Below, one piece after another: positions 18,607 to 27,739 of a DNA stretch of 64,000 nt. The notes beneath the pieces were generated by a model, which was not told the origin of the DNA, ran no database searches, and saw only the letters and a list, made by a program, of their open reading frames with translations. Source of the stretch: Prochlorococcus sp. AG-402-K04 (GTDB taxonomy: Bacteria > Cyanobacteriota > Cyanobacteriia > PCC-6307 > Cyanobiaceae); assembly GCA_003216895.1 (NCBI GenBank), contig QCID01000001.1, forward strand, positions 1 through 64,000, read 5' to 3'. Each line of letters starts with the position of its first letter. Positions within the stretch are counted from its first letter, which is position 1. The translations under genes were made by a program, and so were the position numbers.

Positions 18607-19605
18607 TTGCGCAATAAACCTAATAACTTGATCGTTGTTGATCAGCTGAGTAAATATTATCGAGTTGCAAATAAACAGCCTGGGTTTAAGGGTACTCTTA
18701 AGCATTTTTTCGACCGAAAGACTTATGACATCCCTGCAGTAACTGATATAAGTTTTAAAATCTCACCTGGAGAAGTAGTCGGATTTCTTGGGGCTAATGG
18801 CGCTGGGAAGACCACATTATTAAAAATGATGTGTGGTCTTATTCATCCATCGACAGGGTTAGTTGATGTTTCTGGCTATTCACCTCAAAGAAGGCAAACG
18901 GCTTTTCTAAAGGAGATAACTTTGGTTATGGGTCAAAAGCAGCAGCTGATTTGGGACCTTCCTCCCATGGACTCTTTATATGTAAACGCAGCTGTTTATG
19001 GTTTATCTGACCACGAAGCAAAAGTAAGAATTAATGAATTAGCTGAAATGCTTGAACTAGGAGAAGAACTTACAAGACCTGTCAGAAAGTTGTCGTTAGG
19101 ACAAAGAATGAAATCTGAAATTCTAGCTGCCTTATTGCATAAACCATCTGTCCTTTTTCTAGATGAACCTACGCTTGGTTTAGATGTAAATGCTCAAGCT
19201 CGAGTTCGTAGCTTTTTATCCGAATATAATAAAAGAACTGGTGCGACAATTTTACTAACTAGTCATTACATGGCTGACATAACAGCATTATGTCCAAGAG
19301 TTATTTGTATTCATAAAGGAAAGCTTTTTTATGATGGTGACCTTGATTCACTGGCTAATTCATTATCTCCATCAAGAGAGGTAAAAGTTGAATTGAAAAA
19401 TCCATGTGCTAGTGAACAATTTGAAAAATATGGTGTGATACAAGATTTAAATGATCGTTTTGTATGTTTGTTAGTTTCAAGGGATAAATTGACAGATGTA
19501 GTAAGTAATCTATTAACCGATTTCGATATTATCGATTTAGAGATTAGCGATCCTCCTATTGATCAATTAATAGGAGAATTATTTATAAAGGGAGAAGTTA
19601 ATTGA
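18607..19605 (+). CDS. ABC-2 type exporter, ATP-binding subunit
   Basis: A 332-residue ABC ATPase. Walker A is GANGAGKTT (62-70), the signature is LSLGQ (162-166) and Walker B is VLFLDEP (182-188). A C-terminal extension of about 80 residues after the ATPase fold is typical of the DUF990-linked ABC-2 exporters. It begins with TTG at 18607; TTG at 18628 is an alternative. The stop overlaps the next gene in a TTGA junction. With the two permeases it forms an export system whose substrate is unknown; a related cyanobacterial set has been tied to viologen export. Confidence 0.9.
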   Translation: MRNKPNNLIVVDQLSKYYRVANKQPGFKGTLKHFFDRKTYDIPAVTDISFKISPGEVVGFLGANGAGKTTLLKMMCGLIHPSTGLVDVSGYSPQRRQTAFLKEITLVMGQKQQLIWDLPPMDSLYVNAAVYGLSDHEAKVRINELAEMLELGEELTRPVRKLSLGQRMKSEILAALLHKPSVLFLDEPTLGLDVNAQARVRSFLSEYNKRTGATILLTSHYMADITALCPRVICIHKGKLFYDGDLDSLANSLSPSREVKVELKNPCASEQFEKYGVIQDLNDRFVCLLVSRDKLTDVVSNLLTDFDIIDLEISDPPIDQLIGELFIKGEVN

Positions 19606-20399
19606 GAATATTTGGATTGTCTTTCAAGGTTATTAAGACCTTACTTACAACACAATATGCATACATGTTGGAATATCGCATTGAAATAGCTTTGTGGGCT
19701 CTTTCTGGAGTACTACCATTTATTATGTTTTCTCTTTGGAGTCAAAATGATGTTGGTAATTCATTTGGTCTAAATGATATTGGGTTGGCAAGATATTTTT
19801 TAAGTGCTTTTCTAGTTAGGCAATTTTCTGTCGTATGGGTTGTTTTCTCCTTTGAGGAAGATTCTATATCTGGTCGATTATCACCATATTTGCTCCAGCC
19901 TTTGCACCCTTTATTTAGATATGTTGCTTCTCACTTGGCAGAGCAGGCAACAAGACTTCCTTTCGCAATAGCAATAGCTATTACTTTTTTTATATTAAAT
20001 CCATCATCCTTTTGGCTTCCCTCACTGCCTCAATTCTTTCTGGCGTACTTATCAACTCACTTTGCTTTTACTATCGCTTTCCTTCTTCAAAGTTTAGTCG
20101 CTGCACTTTGCTTTTGGACAGAAAAATCTAGTGCCCTTGAGAGATTAATATTTGTTCCTTATCTTTTTCTTTCTGGTTTATTAGTACCTTTATCAGCCTT
20201 TCCTTCTAACGTTCTAAAAGTTGCAATGATAACCCCTTTCCCCTATCTAATTAATTTTCCAGCAAAGATTTTATCGGGGATGCCAGTTGATATTTTTGAT
20301 GGCTTTTTAGCCCAGATTATGTGGATTTCAATATTGGTACCTTCTGTAAATATTCTTTGGAAACTTGGTGTAAAAAGATATACAGCAATGGGAGCCTAA
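19602..20399 (+). CDS. ABC-2 type exporter permease 1 (PF06182/DUF990 type)
   Basis: 265 residues with about six membrane helices. The cytoplasmic stretch LQPLHPLFRYVASHLAEQATRL fits the conserved loop of this permease type. The start is a TTG overlapping the stop of the ATPase gene (TTGA), implying translational coupling. It pairs with the next permease to form a heterodimeric channel. Confidence 0.86.
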   Translation: MRIFGLSFKVIKTLLTTQYAYMLEYRIEIALWALSGVLPFIMFSLWSQNDVGNSFGLNDIGLARYFLSAFLVRQFSVVWVVFSFEEDSISGRLSPYLLQPLHPLFRYVASHLAEQATRLPFAIAIAITFFILNPSSFWLPSLPQFFLAYLSTHFAFTIAFLLQSLVAALCFWTEKSSALERLIFVPYLFLSGLLVPLSAFPSNVLKVAMITPFPYLINFPAKILSGMPVDIFDGFLAQIMWISILVPSVNILWKLGVKRYTAMGA

Positions 20400-20400
20400 T

Positions 20401-21189
20401 ATGCATCGTTACTTTAAAACTATTAGATTATTTTGGTCTACAGCATTTGCTTCTCAACTTGAATATCAATTAAATTTTTTGATTGAGTTGTTAGCTATGT
20501 TGGGAACTCTTTTAGGAAGTGTATTTATATTATCCCTTTTCTTTACTGGAGGAAGGGAATTAGGAGATTGGACTTGGGAGTCAGCCTTAGTTATTCAGGG
20601 TGTTTATACATTTCTTGATGGTTTAACGAATGCTCTTTTACGACCAAATTTAACCGAAATAGTTAATTACGTTAGAGAGGGTACTCTTGATTATGTTTTA
20701 TTAAAACCAATTGATAGTCAATTTTGGTTATCAGTTAAAAAGTTTTCTTTTGCAGGATTGCCTGAAATTATTTTAGGACTTTCAATTGTTTTTTGGGCTG
20801 CTATTCAATCAGGTACATCTTTTTCACTTTACTCGTTATCTGCATTCATTATTTCGTTAATCATTGGTTTTGTTATTCTCTATTCTGTTTGGTTCCTTAT
20901 TGCTGCATCAAGTATTTGGTTTGTTAAGACATGGAATGCTACAGAAGTCCTTAGAGCATTGTTGGCTGCGGGTAGATACCCTATTTCAGCTTATCCTGTT
21001 ATTTTGAGGTTCATATTTACGTTGGTTTTACCTGTTGCTTTTTTAACAACTTTTCCCGCTGAGGCAATTCTAGGAGAGCTGAAATTTAATATTTTATTCT
21101 TTGGTTTGATCTTAAGTAGCTTATTTTTTACTTTTAGCAGATTCTTCTGGAAATTTGCTCTTAAACATTATACTTCTGCATCTAGTTGA
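20401..21189 (+). CDS. ABC-2 type exporter permease 2 (PF06182/DUF990 type)
   Basis: 262 residues with about six membrane helices. It contains the conserved EGTLDYVLLKPIDSQFW segment after the second helix, a hallmark of the family (compare LSPYLLQPLHPLF in permease 1). It starts with an ATG one base after the previous stop. It is the last gene of the three-gene operon. Confidence 0.87.
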   Translation: MHRYFKTIRLFWSTAFASQLEYQLNFLIELLAMLGTLLGSVFILSLFFTGGRELGDWTWESALVIQGVYTFLDGLTNALLRPNLTEIVNYVREGTLDYVLLKPIDSQFWLSVKKFSFAGLPEIILGLSIVFWAAIQSGTSFSLYSLSAFIISLIIGFVILYSVWFLIAASSIWFVKTWNATEVLRALLAAGRYPISAYPVILRFIFTLVLPVAFLTTFPAEAILGELKFNILFFGLILSSLFFTFSRFFWKFALKHYTSASS

Positions 21190-21253
21190 AATTTTACAAA
21201 TTTAATTTAATTCTATTTCTACTTATTAATTATTTATTTTTAGAATTATTTAT

Positions 21254-22567
21254 TTACTGACCTAGACCATGAAATTTATTTAACACGAATAATAAGCTAA
21301 ATATTGTGAGGAATGAAATTCCAAACCAACAAATTATTTTTAAGAAAATACCATAACGAAATTCTGGTTTTACTAGTGAACTATTCATTGTATCCATAGC
21401 CATCCAGGCAAATATTGGAGCTGTTAGGAAGCTACCGGTTGTGGCAGCAAAGACATAGTCTTTAACTTGTATTCCTCCAGACTTGGCAATAATAAGTGCA
21501 CAAAATGATGCAAACACATGAAATATTATCCACTTATTTAGACGTCTTTTTTCAGTAAAAGTATGGTTATTTCCTTTGTCTTTGCGAGTTATCAAACCAT
21601 GAGCTGAAGAAATGCTTCTAGGATAAGCATCTAAGCAAGTAAGCGTAGTGCTAAACATCGCTGCAAATGCTGCTGGAACGATTATCCACATTGCCCATCC
21701 ACCAATAGATTCCGTGTATAAGCGGATTAAGTTTTGAGCAAAACTGAAGTTCGAAGCTCCAATCATTTCATCTCCAGTTCCATACATTGTGTATGCACCA
21801 AGAATTAGAAAGAAAATAGCAGTAATAACTGTGATGAAATATCCAAGATTGAAATCAAATTCTGCTTCTTTCAACGTAGCGGTATGCTTTGAATCTTTAG
21901 CTTTAGAAAACATCCATAGTGATGGCCATATACATAGCTCAACTGGACCAGGCATCCAACCCATTAAAGGAATTAAAAAACCTAAGGTTGACATGTTCCA
22001 TGGAGATGGATTGCTATTGATAAATGAATTATTGATATCACCAACAGGGCCTTTTACTAATAAAGAAATGACAGCAAAAAATGTTAATAATGTTAGTAAA
22101 AATACAAGAATTTTTGAAATTAAATCCAGAGCTTTATATTGACCTATAAATAAAATCAAAGAACATACTACTAGTATTCCTATCGCTAAATCCAATTCTG
22201 GGAAGGATGAAAAAATTATTATATTTTTTAAAAGAAGACCTGAAACAACACTTACAGCCGAAATTGTAAATGTACCTGTAATTAATCCAATTAATAAATA
22301 TATAGGTAAATATAATTTATTACGTTTTTGAAATCCTTCTAGTAGTGATAATCCTGTAACAGCTGTAAATCTTGTTCCAACTAGTAAGAAAGGATACTTA
22401 ATTAAATTTGTTAATAAAATTAGCCCAATAAGGGAAAATCCAAATTTAGCACCAGCTTGTGTAGAAAATACAAGATGTGATCCTCCAATGCATGCTGCTG
22501 CTAAAAGGATTCCAGGGCCAAGACTTTTCCTATAACCACTGGAGTTAGTTGAGATTATTTTTTCCAT
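21254..22567 (-). CDS. Nramp-related metal transporter, divergent
   Basis: A 437-residue protein with about eleven membrane helices and the overall order of the Nramp family. The first-helix motif, usually DPGN, is replaced by IGGSH (27-31). The sixth helix reads GWMPGPVELC, keeping M205 but in a different setting. The metal-binding Asp and Asn of true Nramp proteins therefore appear to be absent. Metal specificity is uncertain; it may move Mn, Mg or something else. It is alone on the minus strand, facing the exporter operon. Confidence 0.75.
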   Translation of the reverse strand: MEKIISTNSSGYRKSLGPGILLAAACIGGSHLVFSTQAGAKFGFSLIGLILLTNLIKYPFLLVGTRFTAVTGLSLLEGFQKRNKLYLPIYLLIGLITGTFTISAVSVVSGLLLKNIIIFSSFPELDLAIGILVVCSLILFIGQYKALDLISKILVFLLTLLTFFAVISLLVKGPVGDINNSFINSNPSPWNMSTLGFLIPLMGWMPGPVELCIWPSLWMFSKAKDSKHTATLKEAEFDFNLGYFITVITAIFFLILGAYTMYGTGDEMIGASNFSFAQNLIRLYTESIGGWAMWIIVPAAFAAMFSTTLTCLDAYPRSISSAHGLITRKDKGNNHTFTEKRRLNKWIIFHVFASFCALIIAKSGGIQVKDYVFAATTGSFLTAPIFAWMAMDTMNSSLVKPEFRYGIFLKIICWFGISFLTIFSLLFVLNKFHGLGQ

Positions 22568-22715
22568 TTATTTGGGAAGATATTTTTATTTTTACAATAA
22601 AAATATCTTTTTCAATTTAACTACATAAACATTATTATTTTATAGGTAGATATCTTTTTATTAAATTAGCTTTTTTTAAGTTCTATTATTGCCTAACTTC
22701 TTTATAATTTAATAG

Positions 22716-23222
22716 ATGACTAAATCAGTTAATCTATACTTGGCATTATGTGTAAATGATGGTAATGGATTTTGGGTTGTAAACTTTACTGAGGAGGAGG
22801 ATATCTTCAATTCTCTTGGTAGTAAATTGCTTGAGTGCTATAGAAAAGAATTATTTGGTCTTGAAGGAGCAATTGAAGTCAAGGAAGCAATTAATACAAC
22901 ATTAGATATTATTTCTTATGATTTGAAACTTGATCAATATAAATTAGAGAACTCAGATACAGGTTATTCTTCCGAGATCCCAATTAACATCATTGAAGAT
23001 ATTTTCGATCTGTGGGCTTTTAATTATAGTAATCAAATCTTATGGAAAAAATATATTGGTTTATTGAAGTTTAGGAAAAAGGTAAAAACAAATAATTACT
23101 ATATTCACATGGGTTTAAAAGGTGAAACATACGAATTTTCATTGAAATTAGATAAATTGATTGGTTTTAGGTCAACTAATTCATCACTTAGATTCAAAAA
23201 ATCAAATGATTTAATGTGGTGA
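22716..23222 (+). CDS. Hypothetical protein
   Basis: A 168-residue soluble protein, unrecognised. It is rich in Asp, Glu, Asn, Ile and Phe and has no signal peptide or membrane helix. It begins with an ATG in a short region divergent from the Nramp-related gene, and it opens a run of small, poorly conserved genes. Confidence 0.55.
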   Translation: MTKSVNLYLALCVNDGNGFWVVNFTEEEDIFNSLGSKLLECYRKELFGLEGAIEVKEAINTTLDIISYDLKLDQYKLENSDTGYSSEIPINIIEDIFDLWAFNYSNQILWKKYIGLLKFRKKVKTNNYYIHMGLKGETYEFSLKLDKLIGFRSTNSSLRFKKSNDLMW

Positions 23223-23241
23223 TCAAGAATCAATACTCAAG

Positions 23242-23257
23242 AATCAAGATCTTGATT
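23242..23257. repeat. Perfect 16-base palindrome at a convergent gene junction
   Basis: AATCAAGATCTTGATT is fully self-complementary. It lies at the junction of two convergent genes, preceded by a repeat of TCAAGAATCAA (from 23223 and again about 14 bases later). There is no T-tract, so it is only weakly terminator-like. Confidence 0.35.
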
Positions 23258-23630
23258 TATAATATAAATCTCTATCTTTATTGGCTGCATCAATACTTTC
23301 CCAAGGGAAAATAATCCATTCATTATCTTTTATATATTTATAGGAATTCCACCATGTAGGCTTTTTTTTACTACACCATACATGAGTTTCTGAACCTTTT
23401 AAATACCTTACTTTTTCAAGTGTATGGCCTGTATCGTAAATATCATCAACTATTAGAGAATTGTTTTTTGGCTCGTCTAATAGAGGTATTTCAAGTGAAT
23501 GACTTAGTGCAACTGCAATACATATTCCTCCTCTAGGGAATCCATAAACTCCCACGAACTTTTTATTTTTGCATTTTTTACATATTGAATATATGCATTC
23601 ATCAAATTCTGACCAGTTTAACTTATTCAC
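23244..23630 (-). CDS. Phosphoribosyltransferase-like protein
   Basis: 128 residues. The PRPP-binding loop is SLIVDDIYDTGHT (58-70), with acidic D62/D63 as expected. A basic/Gly loop YGFPRGGICIAVAL (29-42) matches the first ribose-binding loop. It is short for a purine salvage enzyme and lacks an extended hood, similar to phage-type and stand-alone PRTase domains. The start is GTG at 23630. The nucleobase substrate is unknown. Confidence 0.75.
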   Translation of the reverse strand: MNKLNWSEFDECIYSICKKCKNKKFVGVYGFPRGGICIAVALSHSLEIPLLDEPKNNSLIVDDIYDTGHTLEKVRYLKGSETHVWCSKKKPTWWNSYKYIKDNEWIIFPWESIDAANKDRDLYYKSRS

Positions 23631-23674
23631 TTATTGGTTATTACTATGATTTCTTTATCTATAAAGTATATCTT

Positions 23675-23824
23675 TTAAAACTTCCTAGATAAACTGTAGT
23701 AGCCCATAAAGCCACCTATAGTAAGTATGCCAGCTATGGGGGCAGATAGATTTAATGGCGTCGCCCAATCATGAACCATCAATGAAGCTAACATAAGTAA
23801 CGATTTATAGATGTTTATTAACAT
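23675..23824 (-). CDS. Short membrane peptide (49 aa)
   Basis: An ATG frame starting MLINIYKSLLMLASLMVHDW and ending GYYSLSRKF. There is a hydrophobic segment, about 27-43, of the form LNLSAPIAGILTIGGFMG, with a basic C-terminus, suggesting a single-pass membrane peptide. Start could also be an internal Met at codon 11. Function unknown. Confidence 0.45.
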   Translation of the reverse strand: MLINIYKSLLMLASLMVHDWATPLNLSAPIAGILTIGGFMGYYSLSRKF

Positions 23825-23957
23825 ACTACATCTAATATAGTTTTGTTATTATGTTCGTAATAATTCACAACTATATAGAATTTTTATGTCATTCAAAAAT
23901 AATTTGCTTTCAAATATTTTTATTTTATAGATATAAATTTCATTAATATATTTTTAT

Positions 23958-24125
23958 CTATGAATCATTTTTATTATTGCTTTCAAAGAATTTAGCTACT
24001 TGTGCGTATATTTTTCCAAATAGCCATGAAATAGCAATAAGACCAAATATGCCTAAAATGATAGTTACTGCTGAAATTCCAGCATCATTTGGACCATAAT
24101 TTATAGCTGGGTCAAAACCTTCCAC
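23958..24125 (-). CDS. Short single-pass membrane protein (55 aa)
   Basis: A GTG-started frame beginning MEGFDPAINYGPNDAGISAV, with a membrane helix of about 17-37 and a polar tail containing ESNNKNDS. The order of acidic lumen-side region, helix and basic/polar tail resembles small thylakoid subunits, although no known subunit matches. No in-frame ATG exists upstream. Confidence 0.5.
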   Translation of the reverse strand: MEGFDPAINYGPNDAGISAVTIILGIFGLIAISWLFGKIYAQVAKFFESNNKNDS

Positions 24126-24262
24126 GATTAATTTAATTAGCTTTTTATCATATTAATATTATTTTGATTCAATTTCTGTTTTTTAACTTTTTTGAAATCT
24201 ATATATATCAAAATTCTTTATAGTTCAATTATGTATAATAAGTATTATATTAAATTATATAT

Positions 24263-24550
24263 ATGAAATGGGAGTATCACGTAGTCCATCTCAACGTAGA
24301 TGATTCGTCAAGTAAAAATGAAGAAGCAAGCAATCCAGAGGCTGCAAGTGAAAAACTTAAAGGTTCACTCAGTCCAGATTTTCTTAAAGATCAATTTCCT
24401 GAACAATATCAGGGAAATGAAGGTTCCGAGCATCCTGCTATTCAACTAAGTAAATTTCTAAATAAAAAGGGACTAGAAAGATGGGAACTTTCAGAAACAA
24501 TAAAAATTGGTAATATGTTATTTCTTATCATGAAACGGCAAGTTGATTAG
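24263..24550 (+). CDS. DUF4177-like small protein
   Basis: 95 residues. The ends match the DUF4177 pattern, which starts with a strand like KWEYHVVHLNVD and ends with LNKKGLERWELSETIKIGN. Between them is an insert rich in Ser, Glu and Pro (about 16-55) that is longer than in typical members. No catalytic residues are evident. Confidence 0.65.
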   Translation: MKWEYHVVHLNVDDSSSKNEEASNPEAASEKLKGSLSPDFLKDQFPEQYQGNEGSEHPAIQLSKFLNKKGLERWELSETIKIGNMLFLIMKRQVD

Positions 24551-24553
24551 TAG

Positions 24554-24952
24554 TTAAAAAATATCTTTCATGGTAAATATTAACCAGTTAATTAGATTTA
24601 TTGGATTGGCTATCGTTTTAATATTTCTATTTCCATTTATCTCGTAAGCTACTTTATATTTTCCTAGTATAAGATCACTATTATTGGAATTATAATATCT
24701 ATTAGTCTCTTCCAACCTATATTCTTTTCTTGTTTGCTCATTTAATTCGGTATTGAAAATCCAAATTCTTAGATTGTTTTCAGTCATTAATACATATCCA
24801 ATACCCATTCCATCTGTCATTTTGTAATCAATAATTTCAGCATTTATCATTTGAGGTAAGTCATCCATCAACTTGCTAGGCAGTAGATTTTCTATATTTG
24901 ACTTATCTACTTTTATTTTTGCCCCAATTGGTATTAGTGGATTTACTTCCAT
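24554..24952 (-). CDS. DUF2862-like protein with C-terminal hydrophobic tail
   Basis: 132 residues. The N-terminus has the G-A-K-I-K-V-D style start of DUF2862 proteins (IPIGAKIKVDKSNIENLL), and the centre holds GMGIGYVLMTENNLRIWIF. A hydrophobic C-terminal helix (about 114-128) may anchor it in the membrane. It converges on the DUF4177-like gene with a 3-base gap. The family call is moderate. Confidence 0.6.
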   Translation of the reverse strand: MEVNPLIPIGAKIKVDKSNIENLLPSKLMDDLPQMINAEIIDYKMTDGMGIGYVLMTENNLRIWIFNTELNEQTRKEYRLEETNRYYNSNNSDLILGKYKVAYEINGNRNIKTIANPINLINWLIFTMKDIF

Positions 24953-25075
24953 TATGAATAACTTTTAGATTTTACTAAATTAACATATTTTCGAATCAAT
25001 GAATTAACTAACCATTACTATCAATAACATTATGTGTGGGAAGGCATATTTTGACTTTTTCTTTATTTTTTTATT

Positions 25076-25273
25076 TTACTCAAAACCTTTGCTTTCTCTT
25101 TTGGTTTCATTTTCCCCCTTATCCTCACCCTCTTCATTTGAATAATTAATTTTTATATAGTTGATTCCAATTATCGTTAGTCTTATAAAGACAAAAGCTG
25201 TTGCAATGAATCCGATTAAGATAAAAATTGATAAAAGGGCAGATCCTAGATCTATTTCAGATAATTTGATCAT
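25076..25273 (-). CDS. Small single-pass membrane protein
   Basis: 65 residues with one long hydrophobic helix (about 9-37) and a highly charged tail of Glu, Lys and Asp. ATG start. It is unrecognised but has the design of small thylakoid or plasma-membrane peptides. Confidence 0.5.
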   Translation of the reverse strand: MIKLSEIDLGSALLSIFILIGFIATAFVFIRLTIIGINYIKINYSNEEGEDKGENETKRESKGFE

Positions 25274-25427
25274 GTGAATAATCTCTACTAATTTATTTAA
25301 TCTTTTATAAATCGAATTTTAATTCAAGCTCAAATTCTAAATAAATTTTAATTTATATTGGTTACAAGACATCCGTAGATTATTTTTTCAAATGGATGCA
25401 TAACTGAAAAAGGAATATAAATTGAAA

Positions 25428-25637
25428 ATGAATCAAACTCAATTTAAAATCCCACTTTCAAGCTTAAGGCCTTATACAGTTCATTATAGAAACTGTGATA
25501 ATCAACGCCTTGAGAATTGCTTTTATGCATGTGATGCATATGAAGCAAGATTACTTGCAATGGAATTTAATAGGTATATTCATGAGCATCCAAATTGTAT
25601 TGATCTTATTAGAAGAGAAATGATTAAGAATATTTAG
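25428..25637 (+). CDS. Small hypothetical protein
   Basis: 69 residues from the ATG at 25428, with a purine-rich AAGGAAT upstream at about 25410. It contains the conserved-looking stretch CFYACDAYEARLLAMEFNRY and two further Cys. Soluble, no signal peptide. The TTG six bases earlier is a less likely start. Function unknown. Confidence 0.6.
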   Translation: MNQTQFKIPLSSLRPYTVHYRNCDNQRLENCFYACDAYEARLLAMEFNRYIHEHPNCIDLIRREMIKNI

Positions 25638-25684
25638 ATCACTTAATAAGGTGATTTTGTATAAAATATATTATTTAGATTTAT

Positions 25685-26458
25685 ATGTTAAATATTGATA
25701 TTGTTTCTCAAATCTTTTTGGGATTTATATCATTTTTGTCTAATTTTATTTCTGCATTATCTGGAGGTGGCGCAGGCTTAATACAACTTCCAGCTCTCTT
25801 GTTTTTTGGCTTACCTTTTTCAAAAGCTTTAGCAACTCACAAGGTCGCTAGTGTGGCACTTGGTTTTGGGGCTTCAATCCCACACCTATTGAGAAATAGG
25901 CTGCAAATAAAATACGCTTTTTTAATATTAATTTCGGGAATACCAGGTGTTTTATTAGGGGCCTATACCTCTTCCATTTTACCTGATAATTTTTCTACTA
26001 GCTTATTAGGTATTTTGACTTTGTTTCTTAGCTTTTATTCAATTAAGCAGAAAAATCTTGGCAGTTCAAATCAAAAAAATCGAATTAATAAGTTAAGGAT
26101 AATAATTGGCTCAGTAGGCCTTTTTATTTTTGGTTTCTTCAATGGCTATCTTTCTTCTGGTACTGGACTATTTGTGACGATTTGGATGATAACAATATTT
26201 GATTTTTCTTTTTCTGTTGCAGTTGCTTATACATTAATTTTTGTTGGCATTTTTTGGAATGGTATTGGCGCACTTGCCTTAGGATTTAGGGGGAATATTG
26301 TTTGGAACTATATACCTGTATTGATTTTAGGTTCCTTTCTCGGTGGCTATTTAGGAGCTTATTTTTCAATAATTAAAGGGTCTAAATTTATTAAACTTGT
26401 TTTTGAATTTATTTCTTTTTCTGTTGGAATTTCACTACTAATTAAAGCCTTTTTATGA
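25685..26458 (+). CDS. TauE/SafE-family membrane permease
   Basis: 257 residues with about eight membrane helices in two halves. The N-terminal GFISFLSNFISALSGGGAGLIQLPALL and the mirrored GFFNGYLSSGTGLFVTIWMI are the two halves of the TauE/SafE (former DUF81) repeat. Members export sulfite or sulfonates, or other anions. The substrate is unknown here. Confidence 0.85.
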   Translation: MLNIDIVSQIFLGFISFLSNFISALSGGGAGLIQLPALLFFGLPFSKALATHKVASVALGFGASIPHLLRNRLQIKYAFLILISGIPGVLLGAYTSSILPDNFSTSLLGILTLFLSFYSIKQKNLGSSNQKNRINKLRIIIGSVGLFIFGFFNGYLSSGTGLFVTIWMITIFDFSFSVAVAYTLIFVGIFWNGIGALALGFRGNIVWNYIPVLILGSFLGGYLGAYFSIIKGSKFIKLVFEFISFSVGISLLIKAFL

Positions 26459-26480
26459 GTATTGGTTTGATATTAGTTTT

Positions 26481-27668
26481 TTATACGCATCCAGCTTTTT
26501 CTAAATCATCTTGCAATTTACTTTCACAGTCTAAGACCCTCGCCCAGCATGGCAATTGTTGCTTAACAGGTGATTCAAGGAATTTATTTATTGCGGGTCT
26601 TAATAGTTTTCCAAAAGTATGAACTGCTAGTTCTTCTTTATGTCGACTGTAGGGCAATTGATTAACTGAGGAATCTAAACTAAATTGTTTAACTCTATCT
26701 TCTCCTGCTCTTCGATATAAAACCTCCAAGTTTGCTAATTGAGAACTTGTAAGTGTTCTTGCTTCATGTTCCATCAACCCTCTTAAAACACTGGAAAGAA
26801 TTTCTGTGGACATTTTTTGGAGGCCTTCATTCGACTTTGAACCTATTTCTTTGTGTTTGTGATCGAAAATTCCCAGATCCACCTGGGCGATTCTTGATAT
26901 CCTTACATTTTTATAAACCTCTGAAAGAAGCCCTATTTCTAAGCCCCAGTCACATGGGATTCTTAAATTCATTGCCAAGTCTGTAGTAAAAGCAAATTCT
27001 CCCGCCAGTGGGTATCTAAAAGACTGTAAATATTGCAGGAATGGAGCATTACCCATCAATTGTTCCAAACTTGATAGAAGTGGACCTACAAATAATCTGG
27101 TAGCTCTACCTTGTAGTGCATTTGTTTCAAGAGATAAACGACTGTAAAAAGCTTTTACATAAGATATTCCATTTGATTTTTCTAGTAAAGGTCCCAACAT
27201 TCTTGCTGGATAATTAGAATTGAATGTTCTGATATCGGCATCAAAAAGTGCTACTACTTCAGAGCTTTTTGTTGCTACACCAACTCCTTGCCATACTGCC
27301 CATCCTTTTCCTGGAACACCTAATAGATCTAGACCATTCTTCTCTTGGTCTTTTAGCAATTCAATTACCGCTGGACTGTTAGTCCACTGGACGTGAACTG
27401 GATATGGCATTTCTTTAAAGAAATCCCTAGCTTTCGCTACTTCGTCTCGATTATTGGCAGATAAGGCAATGACTAACTGATTTAAATTCTTTAATTCTTT
27501 TAGTGTGGTTCTTATTAGTTTTAATGCTGGTCTAGTGAATTCATCGTATAGGCATGGAATAAGTATTGATGTTGGCCTTTTTAATAGGTCTTTATTTAAT
27601 TGAGATACTGGATCTTTTGCTAGTCCGTACTCATGAATAGTTGTGATTAAACCCTGCTGAAAGTCCAT
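26481..27668 (-). CDS. gpgS: Glucosyl-3-phosphoglycerate synthase (GT81)
   Basis: A 395-residue retaining glycosyltransferase that moves glucose from a nucleotide sugar to 3-phosphoglycerate, the first step in glucosylglycerate synthesis. A GT-A fold start ILIPCLYDEF (34-43) and the metal-binding D-x-D at D143-A-D145 in LFDADIR are visible. Full length. It is divergent from the phosphorylase/gpgP/kinase genes, 71 bases away, so the pathway sits in one locus. A role in osmotic or nitrogen stress is known for the product in marine picocyanobacteria. Confidence 0.88.
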   Translation of the reverse strand: MDFQQGLITTIHEYGLAKDPVSQLNKDLLKRPTSILIPCLYDEFTRPALKLIRTTLKELKNLNQLVIALSANNRDEVAKARDFFKEMPYPVHVQWTNSPAVIELLKDQEKNGLDLLGVPGKGWAVWQGVGVATKSSEVVALFDADIRTFNSNYPARMLGPLLEKSNGISYVKAFYSRLSLETNALQGRATRLFVGPLLSSLEQLMGNAPFLQYLQSFRYPLAGEFAFTTDLAMNLRIPCDWGLEIGLLSEVYKNVRISRIAQVDLGIFDHKHKEIGSKSNEGLQKMSTEILSSVLRGLMEHEARTLTSSQLANLEVLYRRAGEDRVKQFSLDSSVNQLPYSRHKEELAVHTFGKLLRPAINKFLESPVKQQLPCWARVLDCESKLQDDLEKAGCV

Positions 27669-27739
27669 TCAAGAAAAAAGTTTTACAGATTCAATGGGGG
27701 AGCTACGATGATGTAGAGATGATTGTTTCCCTTTAAAGA

